From: JBGAMH01 sp044222045 | GTDB lineage: Bacteria > Eisenbacteria > RBG-16-71-46 | Assembly: GCA_044222045.1 (NCBI GenBank) | Contig: JBGAOB010000006.1 | Location: forward strand, 1-45,800 | DNA: 45,800 nt | Direction of reading: 5' to 3' | In this document: one piece after another, positions 1 through 8,357 of the stretch | How positions within the stretch are numbered: the first letter of the stretch is position 1 | Layout of the letters: every line of letters starts with the position of its first letter | Program-made: the position numbers and the translations under genes | Notes under the pieces: model-generated | What the model saw: only the letters and a program-made list of their open reading frames with translations | Databases searched by the model: none | Told to the model about the DNA's origin: nothing

Positions 1-152
1 ACCGGACCACACGCGTTGGGAGCGCTCCACGCCGACAGGCCGGGTTCGGCCGGGCGGAAGGTGGCGATGCTGATCGCCGAGAGCAGGGCGAATGCGCCGA
101 GCAACACAGCGAGGATGTGGCGCTGACGTCGCGCGGAGATCGAAGAAGCCAC
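1..152 (-). CDS. Truncated N-terminus of a membrane or secreted protein of unknown function
   Basis: On the minus strand an open frame starts with GTG at 152 and runs off the left edge of the window, giving about 50 residues. It reads as a short basic head (SARRQRH) followed by a hydrophobic stretch (ILAVLLGAFALLSAISIA), which is what a signal peptide or first membrane segment looks like. Third codon positions are strongly G/C, as in the real genes nearby. There is no clear Shine-Dalgarno before the GTG, so the true start could differ. The gene is divergent from the NHL-repeat gene at 492. The function cannot be told because the body of the protein lies outside the window. Confidence 0.5.
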   Translation of the reverse strand, partial: MASSISARRQRHILAVLLGAFALLSAISIATFRPAEPGLSAWSAPNACGP

Positions 153-491
153 TGGAGGTGTGCTGGCCCAGCCCCTTGCCGGCCTTGCGCTTGACCCGAG
201 AAGAGGTGGTCGGGTCTCACGTCCGTGTCACCGCTGCGGAGGGGTGTACCGCGCGCGGCTGCGCCCGCCTCCCTGGCGGGCCGAGAACGGGCGGCATTGT
301 GCCCCACCCCCCCGCGGGGGGCAAAGGAGCTTTTGGGGGGCGGGCGGCGGGGCTCCCCGGCACCCCGAACCCGGCCCGAGTGACGGATGCCGGCCGGCGT
401 CGTTCCACGGGAGTCGTCCGTGCCGTGCGGGTCGCCCCGCACGACACCACCCGTCCAGCGATCCGCGGCCCACCTCGCACCGGAGCCTCCC
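153..491. other. Intergenic region between divergent genes; GC palindrome and G-tracts
   Basis: No convincing gene is seen here. The stretch should hold the promoters of the truncated minus-strand gene and of the NHL gene. A perfect 14-bp palindrome of six C, GC and six G lies at 308-321. It is followed by a run containing CTTTT and then four G-tracts (about 335-352) that could form a G-quadruplex. I could not identify a convincing -35/-10 pair. Confidence 0.4.
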
Positions 492-3239
492 ATGCCCTGC
501 ACGATCATCCCGCGACCCGGCGTGCTCGCCCTGCTGCTCCTGCCGATGCTGGCTCGCGCGGCGACCGCGCCGACCACGCCGACTCTCGCGCTGACCTGGG
601 GGAATCCGGGCAGCGACGTGCGCGAGTTCGACTACCCGGTGGGCGTGTGCGTGTCCGCGACCGGCGACGTCTACGTGGTCGAGCAGCAGAACCACCGCGT
701 TCAGAAGTTCGACGCCCGGGGCGACTTCCTCGACCGCTGGGGCTCGCTGGGCAGCTCCGACGGTCAGTTCTACTACCCGGCGGCCATCGCCACGGACGCG
801 GCCGGCAACGTGTACGTCGCGGATCAGATCAACCAGCGGGTGCAGAAGTTCGGCTCGACCGGCGTCTTCATGACCAAGTGGGGCAGCGCCGGTTCGGGGA
901 ACGGGCAGTTCGCCTACCCCGCCGGCATCGCCACCGATCCGGCGGGAAACGTCTACGTGACCGACCTGAACAACTACCGGGTGCAGAAGTTCTCGAGCAA
1001 CGGCACCTATCTCACCCAGTGGGGCTCCTACGGCAGCGGCGACGGCCAGTTCCTCGGGCCGGTCGGGGTCGCCGTCGACGCGGCCGGTAACGTGTTCGTC
1101 TCCGACCACCTGGCCCACCGCGTGCAGAAGTTCTCTTCGAACGGCGCGTTCCTTGGGAAATGGGGAAGCATCGGCACCGGGGACGGCCAGTTCCAGTCGC
1201 CGCGAGGCGTGAGCGCCGACGCGTTCGGAAACGTCTACGTGGCGGACATGAACAACCAGCGCGTGCAGAAGTTCTCCGGCAGCGGAGCGTTCGTCGCGAA
1301 GTGGGGCTCGTTCGGCGGCGCGCCGGGCGAGTTCAACGCGCCCACGGGGGTGGCCGTGGATGCCGCCGGCAACGTGTACGTGACCGACCTCTTCCATGCG
1401 CGCGTGCAGAAGTTCAGTGGAACCGGGGAATCGGCCCCCGAAGCGCCGCCCCAGTTCCTGCTGGCATGGGGCACGCCGGGTAGCGGCGTCGGTCAGCTTC
1501 AGAGTCCGGTAGCGATCACCGTCGGCGCGACCGGGGACGCATTCGTCGGTGATACGCCCCGCATCCACCGGTTCGACGACGCCGGCCATGCCGTACTGGA
1601 GTGGGGAAGCTCGGGGAGCGGCGACGGCCAGTTCTGGTCGGTGATCGGCCTCGCCACCGGATCGACCGGAACCGTCTTCGCGTTGGATTACCAGTCGTGC
1701 CGGGTGCAGGCGTTCAACGCCGGCGGCGGTTTCCTGTACGGGTTCGGACAGAACGGCTCGGGGGACGCGGAGTTCAACGCCCCCTACGGAATCACCGCGG
1801 ACGGCGCCGGGGCGTTGTACGTGCTCGACTACTGGAACTACCGGATCCAGAAGTTCGCCGAGTCCGGCGCCTTTCTCGCGAAATGGGGTTCCTTCGGGTC
1901 CGGCAACGGGCAGTTCAATTCGCCGGCAGCGGTGACCGCCGATCGGTTCGGACACGTCTTCGCCTCGGACGCGAGCCGGAAGGACATCCAGCGGTTCGAC
2001 GCGAACGGTGGTTTCCAGCGGCGGTGGGGTTCCGCCGGCGCCGGGAACGGCCAGTTCGGCGGGATGGGCGGAATGGCCACCGACGTGCGTGGAAACCTGT
2101 ACGTGCTCGACACGTCCAACCGCCGCGTCCAGAAGTTCCGCGGCAACGGCGACTACGTCGCGCAGTGGGGCCGAGCGGGCAGCGCGAACGGCGAGTTCTC
2201 CACGCCCTACGGGATCGCGGTGGACGACGTCGGCAACATCCTGGTGACCGACGCGGCCCGTCAGCGGGTCCAGAAGTTCGCGAGCCCGCCGACGATCGCG
2301 CTCGTGTCGGATGTCCGGGCGGACCAGGGATACCAGGTGCGGTTGAACGTCCGGCGCTGTTCCGCGGACGCGCCGATCTCCGGCATGCCGATCGTGCGCT
2401 ACGACGTGTTCCGCCGGATCGACGGCGACGCGCAGGCGGCTTCGGCGAACGACGTGCGCGCCGCGGAACGGGCCTCGGCCCAGCTCGCGGGCTGGGAGTT
2501 CGTCGGCAGCTTTCCCGCGTACGGCGAACCCGAGTACAACGTCGTCGTGCCCACGCTCGTGAACGCCACGCCGTCGTCGATGCAGTACAGCGCGTTCCTG
2601 GTTCGCGCGGCCACCGCGAGTCCCTACGTCTTCGTCGACTCGGCCGTCGAGACCGGCTTCTCCATCGACAACCTCTCCCCTCCCGCGCCCACGCCGTTCA
2701 CCGCCGCGTACGCCGCCGGTGCGACCCGGCTCCACTGGGGCACGAGCCCCGCGCCGGACTTCGCGGGCTTCCGCCTGTACCGGGGTTCGGGCCCCGGCTT
2801 CACGCCCGATGCCGGCAGCCTGGTGACGGCCACGAGTGACACGAGCTACGCCGACGCCGGCGCCGCCGGCGGCTGGTACAAGCTCACCGCCGTCGACTTC
2901 AGCGGCAATGAAAGCCCCGTGGCCGTGGTCGGGCCCGCGCAGACCACGGACGCGCCGCCCACGCAGGTCGTGCCCTTCGCACTCGAGGGCCTGAGCCCGA
3001 GCCCCGCCGTCGGCGGCCGCGTGAACGTGCGCTTCGCGCTCCCGAACGACGCGCCCGCCACGCTCGAACTGCTCGACGTCGCGGGCCGCCGCCTGCGCGA
3101 ACGCGCGGTGGGCTCACTCGGAGCCGGGCGGCACACGCTCGATCTCGCGCAGGGAGCGCCGCTCGAAGCCGGGCTCTACTTCGTGCGGCTGACCCAGGGC
3201 ACGAATCGGCGGGTCGTGCGGGCGACCGTGCTGCGTTAG
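492..3239 (+). CDS. Secreted protein with twelve NHL repeats (two six-bladed propellers) and a C-terminal sorting module
   Basis: The 915-residue product is predicted to be exported: residues 1-24 form a signal peptide (hydrophobic core VLALLLLPML, then ARA-A). Twelve NHL-type repeats of about 45-47 residues follow, to about residue 600. They are built on a WGS-GSGDGQF / P-GIA-D-GNVYV-D / NRVQKF pattern. Repeats 1-6 and 7-12 are separated by a linker (GESAPEAPPQF), so two six-bladed beta-propellers are likely. Fibronectin-III-like beta domains come next. The last 85 or so residues resemble the FlgD Ig-like/Por-type C-terminal domain (LLDVAGRRL, then GLYFVRL near the end). ATG 492 is chosen over an in-frame upstream ATG at 387 because GGAG at 482-485 is well spaced and the signal peptide begins there. 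NHL propellers usually bind proteins, glycans or nucleic acids; the ligand is unknown. Confidence 0.85.
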   Translation: MPCTIIPRPGVLALLLLPMLARAATAPTTPTLALTWGNPGSDVREFDYPVGVCVSATGDVYVVEQQNHRVQKFDARGDFLDRWGSLGSSDGQFYYPAAIATDAAGNVYVADQINQRVQKFGSTGVFMTKWGSAGSGNGQFAYPAGIATDPAGNVYVTDLNNYRVQKFSSNGTYLTQWGSYGSGDGQFLGPVGVAVDAAGNVFVSDHLAHRVQKFSSNGAFLGKWGSIGTGDGQFQSPRGVSADAFGNVYVADMNNQRVQKFSGSGAFVAKWGSFGGAPGEFNAPTGVAVDAAGNVYVTDLFHARVQKFSGTGESAPEAPPQFLLAWGTPGSGVGQLQSPVAITVGATGDAFVGDTPRIHRFDDAGHAVLEWGSSGSGDGQFWSVIGLATGSTGTVFALDYQSCRVQAFNAGGGFLYGFGQNGSGDAEFNAPYGITADGAGALYVLDYWNYRIQKFAESGAFLAKWGSFGSGNGQFNSPAAVTADRFGHVFASDASRKDIQRFDANGGFQRRWGSAGAGNGQFGGMGGMATDVRGNLYVLDTSNRRVQKFRGNGDYVAQWGRAGSANGEFSTPYGIAVDDVGNILVTDAARQRVQKFASPPTIALVSDVRADQGYQVRLNVRRCSADAPISGMPIVRYDVFRRIDGDAQAASANDVRAAERASAQLAGWEFVGSFPAYGEPEYNVVVPTLVNATPSSMQYSAFLVRAATASPYVFVDSAVETGFSIDNLSPPAPTPFTAAYAAGATRLHWGTSPAPDFAGFRLYRGSGPGFTPDAGSLVTATSDTSYADAGAAGGWYKLTAVDFSGNESPVAVVGPAQTTDAPPTQVVPFALEGLSPSPAVGGRVNVRFALPNDAPATLELLDVAGRRLRERAVGSLGAGRHTLDLAQGAPLEAGLYFVRLTQGTNRRVVRATVLR

Positions 3240-3277
3240 GGCGCGAACACCGGCGCGAGCCACCGTCGCGGCGCCGA

Positions 3278-4414
3278 TCACGCCGCCCTCGAGCCGTCCG
3301 GTGCCACCTTGCGCGTGCCCGGCGGCGCGAGGCTCTGGATGGCCACGCGCAGCCGCCCTTCGAACGACGCGTCGGGCATGCCCTCGGCCTTCGCGGCCGC
3401 ACGTCCCGCCTGCCCGACCGAACACCCGAGCGATCGCAACGCCGGCACGAGCTCGCCGACGCGGTCCGGCGGGGTGACGTGGTCGAACTGGAGGTCGTGC
3501 GTCTCGTCGCAGCGCTTGCCGTTCGCGCCCACGAACGTGCAGCGCGCGTCGTCGCGCTTCCAGCACAGTCGCATCACGACCGGTGTGATGTGCCACGGGT
3601 TCTTCGAGCCGCGGCACCGGCCCGTGCCCGCGCCGAGCTTGCGAAGGAGCAGGTCATCTTCGAGCAGCCGGAACGCCCGCTTGAGGACGCCGGCGAGGTC
3701 GTGTGGGGAGGCTCCGCGGCCCCGCAGTGCCTGGATGCGGCGCAGCATGTCGCAGGTCTCCTGGTCGAGGGTCGCCTCGAGCGCCCAGGCGTCGGCCGAG
3801 ATCGGCGTGAGGCGATCGCGGCGGTGGGGCGCCGAAGCCGCGGCAGCCGGCGACGTGGCGGCGAGCAGCGCGCCGAGGTCGCCGTCGACGCCGGCGGGGA
3901 GCGAATCGCAGCTCGCCTCCAGCTCGACATCACGCCCAACATGCCCCGGGGCATGTTCTTTTTCTTGAGAACTGGCCGATTCCGTTAACACGGCGGCCCA
4001 AGTGCCCGGCTTCGGATACCGGACGGCCAGCAGGTACTCGATCTCGGCCTTGCTCCGACCGGCCGCCGCCGCGACCAGCTCGTAGACATTCTCGCCGGTC
4101 AGTTTCGGCGCCAGCAGGCACACGCCGCTCAGGTGCAGACGACCGTCGGCCACGGCTTCGAACAGCGCCGGGAACTGCCGCGCCGCCCTGGCAGCGTGGA
4201 TCCGCTTGCTCGCCCCGTCCTCCGAGTAGCCCAACTCCCGGACGCAGTAGACGAACATCGACGAGCACGACTGTTCTCGATAGAGCTGCCGGGCGTCGAA
4301 CTCGGCGATGTGTGCGAGCACCGCCGCCGTGGCGGTGCGCTCGATGGGCACCGCGGCGAGCAGGCCCTTCTGAACGTCGTGGTCTTGCAGGTGCGACAGC
4401 GTGTAGCTCGGCAT
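3278..4414 (-). CDS. DUF222-like HNH endonuclease-family protein with an incomplete HNH motif
   Basis: The protein has 378 residues. The N-terminal half (about 1-135, with KRIHAARAARQFPALFEA and HLSGVCLLAPKLT) matches the helical domain I know from the many DUF222-like HNH proteins of myxobacteria and Eisenbacteria. The C-terminal part begins an HNH/zinc-ribbon motif with C292, C302 and D311-H312 (FDHVTPP). It then passes straight into a tail beginning ELVPALRSLGC. The segment that normally carries the second metal ligands and the final N/H (RLRC-AHNQ-like) is not visible, as if 40-50 residues were deleted. Nuclease activity is therefore doubtful. Start ATG 4414 is chosen because the family N-terminus (SHLQDHDV) begins there; the frame stays open further upstream. 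The gene is convergent with the NHL gene. Such genes are often multicopy and mobile, but no flanking repeats are visible. Confidence 0.7.
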   Translation of the reverse strand: MPSYTLSHLQDHDVQKGLLAAVPIERTATAAVLAHIAEFDARQLYREQSCSSMFVYCVRELGYSEDGASKRIHAARAARQFPALFEAVADGRLHLSGVCLLAPKLTGENVYELVAAAAGRSKAEIEYLLAVRYPKPGTWAAVLTESASSQEKEHAPGHVGRDVELEASCDSLPAGVDGDLGALLAATSPAAAASAPHRRDRLTPISADAWALEATLDQETCDMLRRIQALRGRGASPHDLAGVLKRAFRLLEDDLLLRKLGAGTGRCRGSKNPWHITPVVMRLCWKRDDARCTFVGANGKRCDETHDLQFDHVTPPDRVGELVPALRSLGCSVGQAGRAAAKAEGMPDASFEGRLRVAIQSLAPPGTRKVAPDGSRAA

Positions 4415-4803
4415 CGCGAACTCGCGTCGGGGGCGAGTCGTCGCGGGGACGCTCACTTCATAGCACGAGCATTTTCGACCGCCGCACATGCCCGCACGCA
4501 GCGAAACGCGCCACATCACGACAACGCGCGAGGAGCAGCCCGCGTCGCGCCGTGCACGCGCACGCCACGCGCGCACACGCGAAAGCACGGAGCGGATCGC
4601 GAGGCCGCGCTTCCGCCGCGCCAGAACGCGTCAACAGAAGATTTCGCGAGCGCGCCAACGAAAGAGCACCAGAAGAAGCGATGCCCTCCAGATGGGTATC
4701 GCTGCCCGGCAACGCCGGGCGCGCATTCCCGGTAGTTCACGCGCCGCAGGACACCCGACCATGCGGGGCAACGCACGCAGATCGTGCACGGACCCGTGAG
4801 ATC
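4415..4803. other. Non-coding stretch with a short GC hairpin
   Basis: Frames here are open only because of base composition (runs of CGCGCACGC). No ribosome site or family signature was found. A perfect 7-bp hairpin lies at 4704-4720 (GCCCGGC, loop AAC, GCCGGGC). It sits downstream of the cupredoxin gene's stop, so it could help end that transcript, but it has no T-tract. No tRNA-like arms are seen. Confidence 0.35.
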
Positions 4804-5769
4804 CTATTTGTACAGCGTCTTGATCCGCCCCCACGTCGTGCGGCCGGCCGGCGTGGCGCAGTTGCCGTTCACGCCGAAGTTCGGCGCCGACACTTCCGAC
4901 CAGAACGTCGCCCCGTGCTGACCCTGCTGGCCGCAGAACTCGATCGAGTGGCCGTCGGCCACGCCCGTGATCGCCGCGCCCGACGACCAGAGGCCGGCGG
5001 TCACCGCCGTGGCCTCGTTCGCCTGCCCGCCCGCGCCCCATTGCACGAAGTCCACGATCTGGTCGCTCAGGGCCAGCGACGTGCGCAACTGGTTCGGCGC
5101 GTACAGCGCCACCGATCCCGCCGCCGGCAGGTCGCCCGTGCCCGGCAGGAACAGGTCCGTCGCGCTGTTCGTGCCCGTGGTGTTCAGGTGCACCACCAGT
5201 CGATCCCCCGACGCCAGCACGAGGTCGGTGTTGCCGGCGGTGATCTCCAGCGTCTGCGCGGTGGTGGTGCTGTTCACCGCCAGGCGGAACTTGCCGGCGT
5301 TCGCCGCCACCGGGCCCAGGTTGCCGATCTCCACGCGGTCGAGGCCGCCGGCGTCGTTGAACTGCACTTCGGTGACGTGCAGGTCGGGCACGTCGATCGT
5401 GCCCGCCGGGCTCACGATGACGCGACCCGCCATGTCGGGCGCGTGCGGCGTGCAGAAGTAGCGCGTGGTGCCGCTCGTGGCCTTCCACGACATCGACCAC
5501 GCGCTGTGCACGCCCGAGTCGAACACGCCGCTCGGCACCTGCGTGGCCGAGTCGCCGCTGGTGACGCTGTGCGAGCCCGAGGTCCACACCCAGCACACGA
5601 GATCGCCGGGATTCACGTTGACGGTGCGAGCGGAGAAGGAGAAGCCGCCGACCCCCACGCTGACACGCACCTGGCCGGCGTGGGTGATGGGAGCGAGCGA
5701 AAGACCGACGACGGTCGCGAGGGCGGCGACGAGCGCCGCGAATCGGGTGCTTCGAACGATCGGGGACAT
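4804..5769 (-). CDS. Secreted cupredoxin (blue copper) domain protein with a lamin-tail-like C-terminal half
   Basis: The 321-residue product starts with a signal peptide (about 1-31, cleavage near THA-G). Residues about 32-122 read as a plastocyanin-like domain: VNVNPGDLVCWVW, then a histidine in SGSHSVTSG (H67) and the C-x2-H-x3-M cluster YFCTPHAPDM (C106, H109, M113). These are the classical type 1 copper ligands, so copper binding and one-electron transfer outside the cytoplasm are likely. The remaining 190 residues (DLHVTEVQFND...DRVEIGNLG...) look like a lamin-tail (LTD)-type beta-sandwich, often a surface or adhesion module; that assignment is weaker. There is no obvious Shine-Dalgarno before the ATG. 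The gene is probably a single transcript; the next minus-strand gene, at 5877-6713, lies upstream of it. A redox partner is not evident nearby, although a multiheme protein occurs later in the window. Confidence 0.75.
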   Translation of the reverse strand: MSPIVRSTRFAALVAALATVVGLSLAPITHAGQVRVSVGVGGFSFSARTVNVNPGDLVCWVWTSGSHSVTSGDSATQVPSGVFDSGVHSAWSMSWKATSGTTRYFCTPHAPDMAGRVIVSPAGTIDVPDLHVTEVQFNDAGGLDRVEIGNLGPVAANAGKFRLAVNSTTTAQTLEITAGNTDLVLASGDRLVVHLNTTGTNSATDLFLPGTGDLPAAGSVALYAPNQLRTSLALSDQIVDFVQWGAGGQANEATAVTAGLWSSGAAITGVADGHSIEFCGQQGQHGATFWSEVSAPNFGVNGNCATPAGRTTWGRIKTLYK

Positions 5770-5876
5770 GCCGCGAGTGTTCGCGCCGCCGCCGTGCGTC
5801 CACAAGCACGACGCGCCCGCCGGAGCGTTCCGACGGGCGCGAGGTTTGGTGCCGCGCGACGTGCGTCGCCGAAACG

Positions 5877-6713
5877 TCAGCGCGTGCGACGGCCTGTCGC
5901 GGGCGTGGCGCGCTTCTTCGTGGCGGGCGCCGCCACCACGCGGGCCGCCGGCTTCGCCACCACGGCGGGCTTGCGCACCGCGCGGGGCGCCGCCGCCGCC
6001 GCGGCGATCGCGGCCGGAGGCGTCGACGCCGCGCGCTTGCCGGGCACGGCCCTGGGCGCGCGGCTCGCGGGCTTGCGCGACGCGGTCGGCGCCGCCGGCG
6101 CGGGCTTGCGACGCGCGAGCTTCTTGCGGGCAGCGATCTCGGCCTTGGGCACCACGCGATGCAGCGCCGCGATCACGCTGCTGCCGTCGGTGGGCGCGAG
6201 CCGGTCGTAGCGCTTCTCCAGGTCGAGCAGGTACTTCTTGCGCGCCACGCCGCCCGCGTAACCCACCAGCTTGCCGTCGGCGCCGATGACGCGATGACAC
6301 GGCACCACGATCGGCAGCGGATTCTGGTTGTTCGCGAGGCCCACCGCGCGCGCCGCGCGCGGCTCGCCGATCGCATCGGCGATCTGCCCGTAGCTGCGCG
6401 TCTCGCCGAACCCGATCGAGGCCAGCTCGCTCCACACCTTGACCTGGAACTCCGAGCCCACCGGGTCCAGTCGAAGGTCGAAGCGGCGCCGCTCGCCGTT
6501 CAGGTACTCGGCGATCTGGCGCGCCACCGGCTCGAGCTCGCGCACCGAGTGCTCCCACACGGCGCCCGGGTTCTCGGGTTCGAGCTTGCTGCGCACGCTC
6601 TTGAGGCTGCGGCGATCCATGAACTTCAGATAGCGCAGGCCCTTCTCCGTCGCGGCCGCGAACAGGAGCCCCAGCGGCGATGGGGCCGAGATGACGTGGT
6701 AGACGATGCGCAT
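5877..6713 (-). CDS. ogt: Methylated-DNA--protein-cysteine methyltransferase with a long basic tail
   Basis: The 278-residue protein repairs O6-methylguanine by transferring the alkyl group to its own cysteine. The catalytic motif PCHRVIG is present (C139), preceded by the helix-turn-helix region SYGQIADAIGEPRAARAVGLANNQNPLPIV. The N-terminal subdomain (residues 1-85) is normal. Family members usually stop at about 160-180 residues. This one carries about 95 extra residues rich in Lys, Arg, Ala and Pro (repeated KPA, KRA and PAARV blocks), resembling bacterial histone-H1-like or AlgP/HU tails. The tail is probably a disordered, non-specific DNA-binding arm, which is inference. ATG 6713 is the natural start (MRIVYHVISAPSPLGLLFAA). 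The gene follows the ICMT-like gene on the same strand with a 60-base gap. Confidence 0.88.
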   Translation of the reverse strand: MRIVYHVISAPSPLGLLFAAATEKGLRYLKFMDRRSLKSVRSKLEPENPGAVWEHSVRELEPVARQIAEYLNGERRRFDLRLDPVGSEFQVKVWSELASIGFGETRSYGQIADAIGEPRAARAVGLANNQNPLPIVVPCHRVIGADGKLVGYAGGVARKKYLLDLEKRYDRLAPTDGSSVIAALHRVVPKAEIAARKKLARRKPAPAAPTASRKPASRAPRAVPGKRAASTPPAAIAAAAAAPRAVRKPAVVAKPAARVVAAPATKKRATPATGRRTR

Positions 6714-6773
6714 GGGCCGCAGTCTCGGCCAGCCGCCGGGGCCCGGTCAAGACTGGAGGGCGCTCGCGGCGTC

Positions 6774-7469
6774 TCAGCGGCCGAGCGGCCGGGGCAGCAG
6801 CGCGCCCGTGCGGCTCGCGTAGTCGCGCCACTCGCCGCCGAAGCGCTCGGCGAGCAGGCGTTCCTCGTCGGCGATGCGACGCACGAGCAGCGCCGCGAAC
6901 ACCACCACCATCGGCAGCGCCAGCGCGCTCGCGAACGTGACCGCCGCTCCCGTCGCGGCGAGCAGAGCGCCCGCGTAGCCCGGATGGCGAATCGACGCGT
7001 ACAACCCGCGCCGCTCGAGCGAGTGTTCGCGCTGCAGCGCCAGCATCGGCGAGAAGCGCGCGCCCAGCTGCGCCATGGCGGCGATGCGCAGCGCCAGCCC
7101 CGCCGCCGCGAGCGCCGGGCCCGCCCATGCCAGCACGGCGGCGCCCGGCAGCGGCCACAGCGCGATGCGCCCACCCCACGCCGCCACCGCCGGCGTGAGC
7201 AGTGGCAGCAGCGCCAGCCCCGCCATGCGCAGCGCGTCGGGGCGCTTCTCGGCGATGTCCTGCGTACGCACCGGCCGCAGCAGAGCCAGCGCGATGCCCG
7301 CAACGCCCCACACCACGAGCAGCGCCAGCGCGCGCCGGTCGGCGAGCAGCGCGCGCGGGCCACCGAGCGCCAGCGCGAGCAGCGCGGCGTCCACCGCCAG
7401 CACGACCAGGGCGGAGACGATGGAGCGGACGGGACGTGGGCCGCTCGAGGTGCCGGGGGACGCGGTCAC
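6774..7469 (-). CDS. Isoprenylcysteine carboxyl methyltransferase-like integral membrane protein
   Basis: The 231-residue protein has several hydrophobic segments (about 20-37, 45-64, 80-98, 108-128 and 155-195). Near the C-terminus it carries the ICMT/phospholipid-methyltransferase signature: GLYASIRHPGYAGALL followed by RRIADEERLLAERFGGEWRDY. These residues form the SAM-binding region at the membrane face in ICMT relatives. Bacteria generally lack prenylated CaaX proteins, so the substrate is unknown; small-molecule, lipid or quinone-like methylation is possible. It starts at GTG 7469, with no strong ribosome site. It may be co-transcribed with ogt downstream. Confidence 0.75.
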   Translation of the reverse strand: MTASPGTSSGPRPVRSIVSALVVLAVDAALLALALGGPRALLADRRALALLVVWGVAGIALALLRPVRTQDIAEKRPDALRMAGLALLPLLTPAVAAWGGRIALWPLPGAAVLAWAGPALAAAGLALRIAAMAQLGARFSPMLALQREHSLERRGLYASIRHPGYAGALLAATGAAVTFASALALPMVVVFAALLVRRIADEERLLAERFGGEWRDYASRTGALLPRPLGR

Positions 7470-7696
7470 GCGCCTACTCTAGACGCGCGCACACGCCCGT
7501 CGCGAGGCGAAAGCCCGTCCGCATGCCGGTGGCGAGAACGCCGCGTTCGGTCGGCTCGCGACGATGCGCGGCCCGCCCGGCGCGCCGTCGTGGCCTCTCG
7601 CGCGGCCTTGCCGCCCCCGTACGCGGGACGTAGGTTCCGCGCGCCAGTGCGGCTCGCCACCCCCGCGAGCCGGCCGCCATCCACGGGAGGAGCCTC

Positions 7697-8278
7697 ATGT
7701 CGCCGCAGATCCCGCTGCATCCGGTGATCGTCCACACGCCCATCGCTTTGATCATCTTCAGCGCGTTCTTCGCGCTGGCCGGCCTGCTGTTCGATCGCGA
7801 CTGGGTGCGCCGCGCCTCGGTGCTGCTGCTGGTGTTCGGCTTCTTCGGCGCCATCGCCGCCAACCTCAGTGGCAACGCCGCCGAGGAGATCGCCGACGAG
7901 AAGCAGGGCGTGCCCGAGGGCCCGATCGAGGAACACGAAGAGGCCGGGCGCTGGGCCATGTTCATGTCGGGCGGCGCGGTGCTGCTGTACCTGGCGTCGG
8001 CGCGCATGGGCGGCGGCGCAAAGAAGGCCGTGCGCGGCGCCGCGATCGTGGCGCAACTGTGCGCCGCCGGTGCGGTGGGCGTGGCCGGCTTCCGTGGTGG
8101 CGACCTCGTGTACGAGCACGCCGCCGGCGTGAAGGTGGGCGGCCAGTACGTGCAGCACCCCGCGGGCTCGGGCATCGCCGAGTCGCGCGAGACCGGCGCC
8201 GCGGGTTCGACGGCGACCTCCGGAGAAGCCGGCGAGAAGGGCGAGCACGCGGACCACGAGAAGAGCGAGCACCGCTGA
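7697..8278 (+). CDS. DUF2231-like four-helix membrane protein
   Basis: The 193-residue protein opens with HPVIVHTPIALIIFSAFFALAGLLF, the hallmark start of DUF2231 membrane proteins. Further hydrophobic segments lie at about 40-58, 88-101 and 113-130. Between them sits a conserved-looking acidic and histidine stretch (GPIEEHEEAGRW). The last 35 residues are hydrophilic and rich in Glu, His, Gly and Ser (GEKGEHADHEKSEHR), so they may bind metal. Family members are often predicted to bind heme or sit near redox proteins, but the function is not established. A strong Shine-Dalgarno (GGGAGGAG, 7685-7692) fixes ATG 7697. A terminator follows directly. Confidence 0.75.
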   Translation: MSPQIPLHPVIVHTPIALIIFSAFFALAGLLFDRDWVRRASVLLLVFGFFGAIAANLSGNAAEEIADEKQGVPEGPIEEHEEAGRWAMFMSGGAVLLYLASARMGGGAKKAVRGAAIVAQLCAAGAVGVAGFRGGDLVYEHAAGVKVGGQYVQHPAGSGIAESRETGAAGSTATSGEAGEKGEHADHEKSEHR

Positions 8279-8290
8279 GGCGAGCCCGCG

Positions 8291-8339
8291 CGAAGCACGA
8301 CGCCCCGGATCCGCGAACGGTCCGGGGCGTCGTGCTTCG
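8291..8339. terminator. Bidirectional hairpin terminator (19-bp perfect stem)
   Basis: The arms at 8291-8309 and 8321-8339 are perfectly complementary over 19 bp, around an 11-base loop. The hairpin lies between the convergent DUF2231 gene and the protease-like gene and probably serves both. Confidence 0.85.
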
Positions 8340-8357
8340 TGCGCGATCGTGCGGCCG

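Noticed and set aside
387..491. Upstream N-terminal extension of the NHL gene from ATG 387
   Set aside because: The extension is Pro/Ser/Arg-rich without a signal peptide, while the downstream ATG at 492 has a ribosome site and a clear signal sequence.
4704..4720. GC hairpin that might belong to a tRNA or small RNA
   Set aside because: No acceptor, D or T arm and no GGTTCGA-type motif surround it. It is too short to support an RNA gene.
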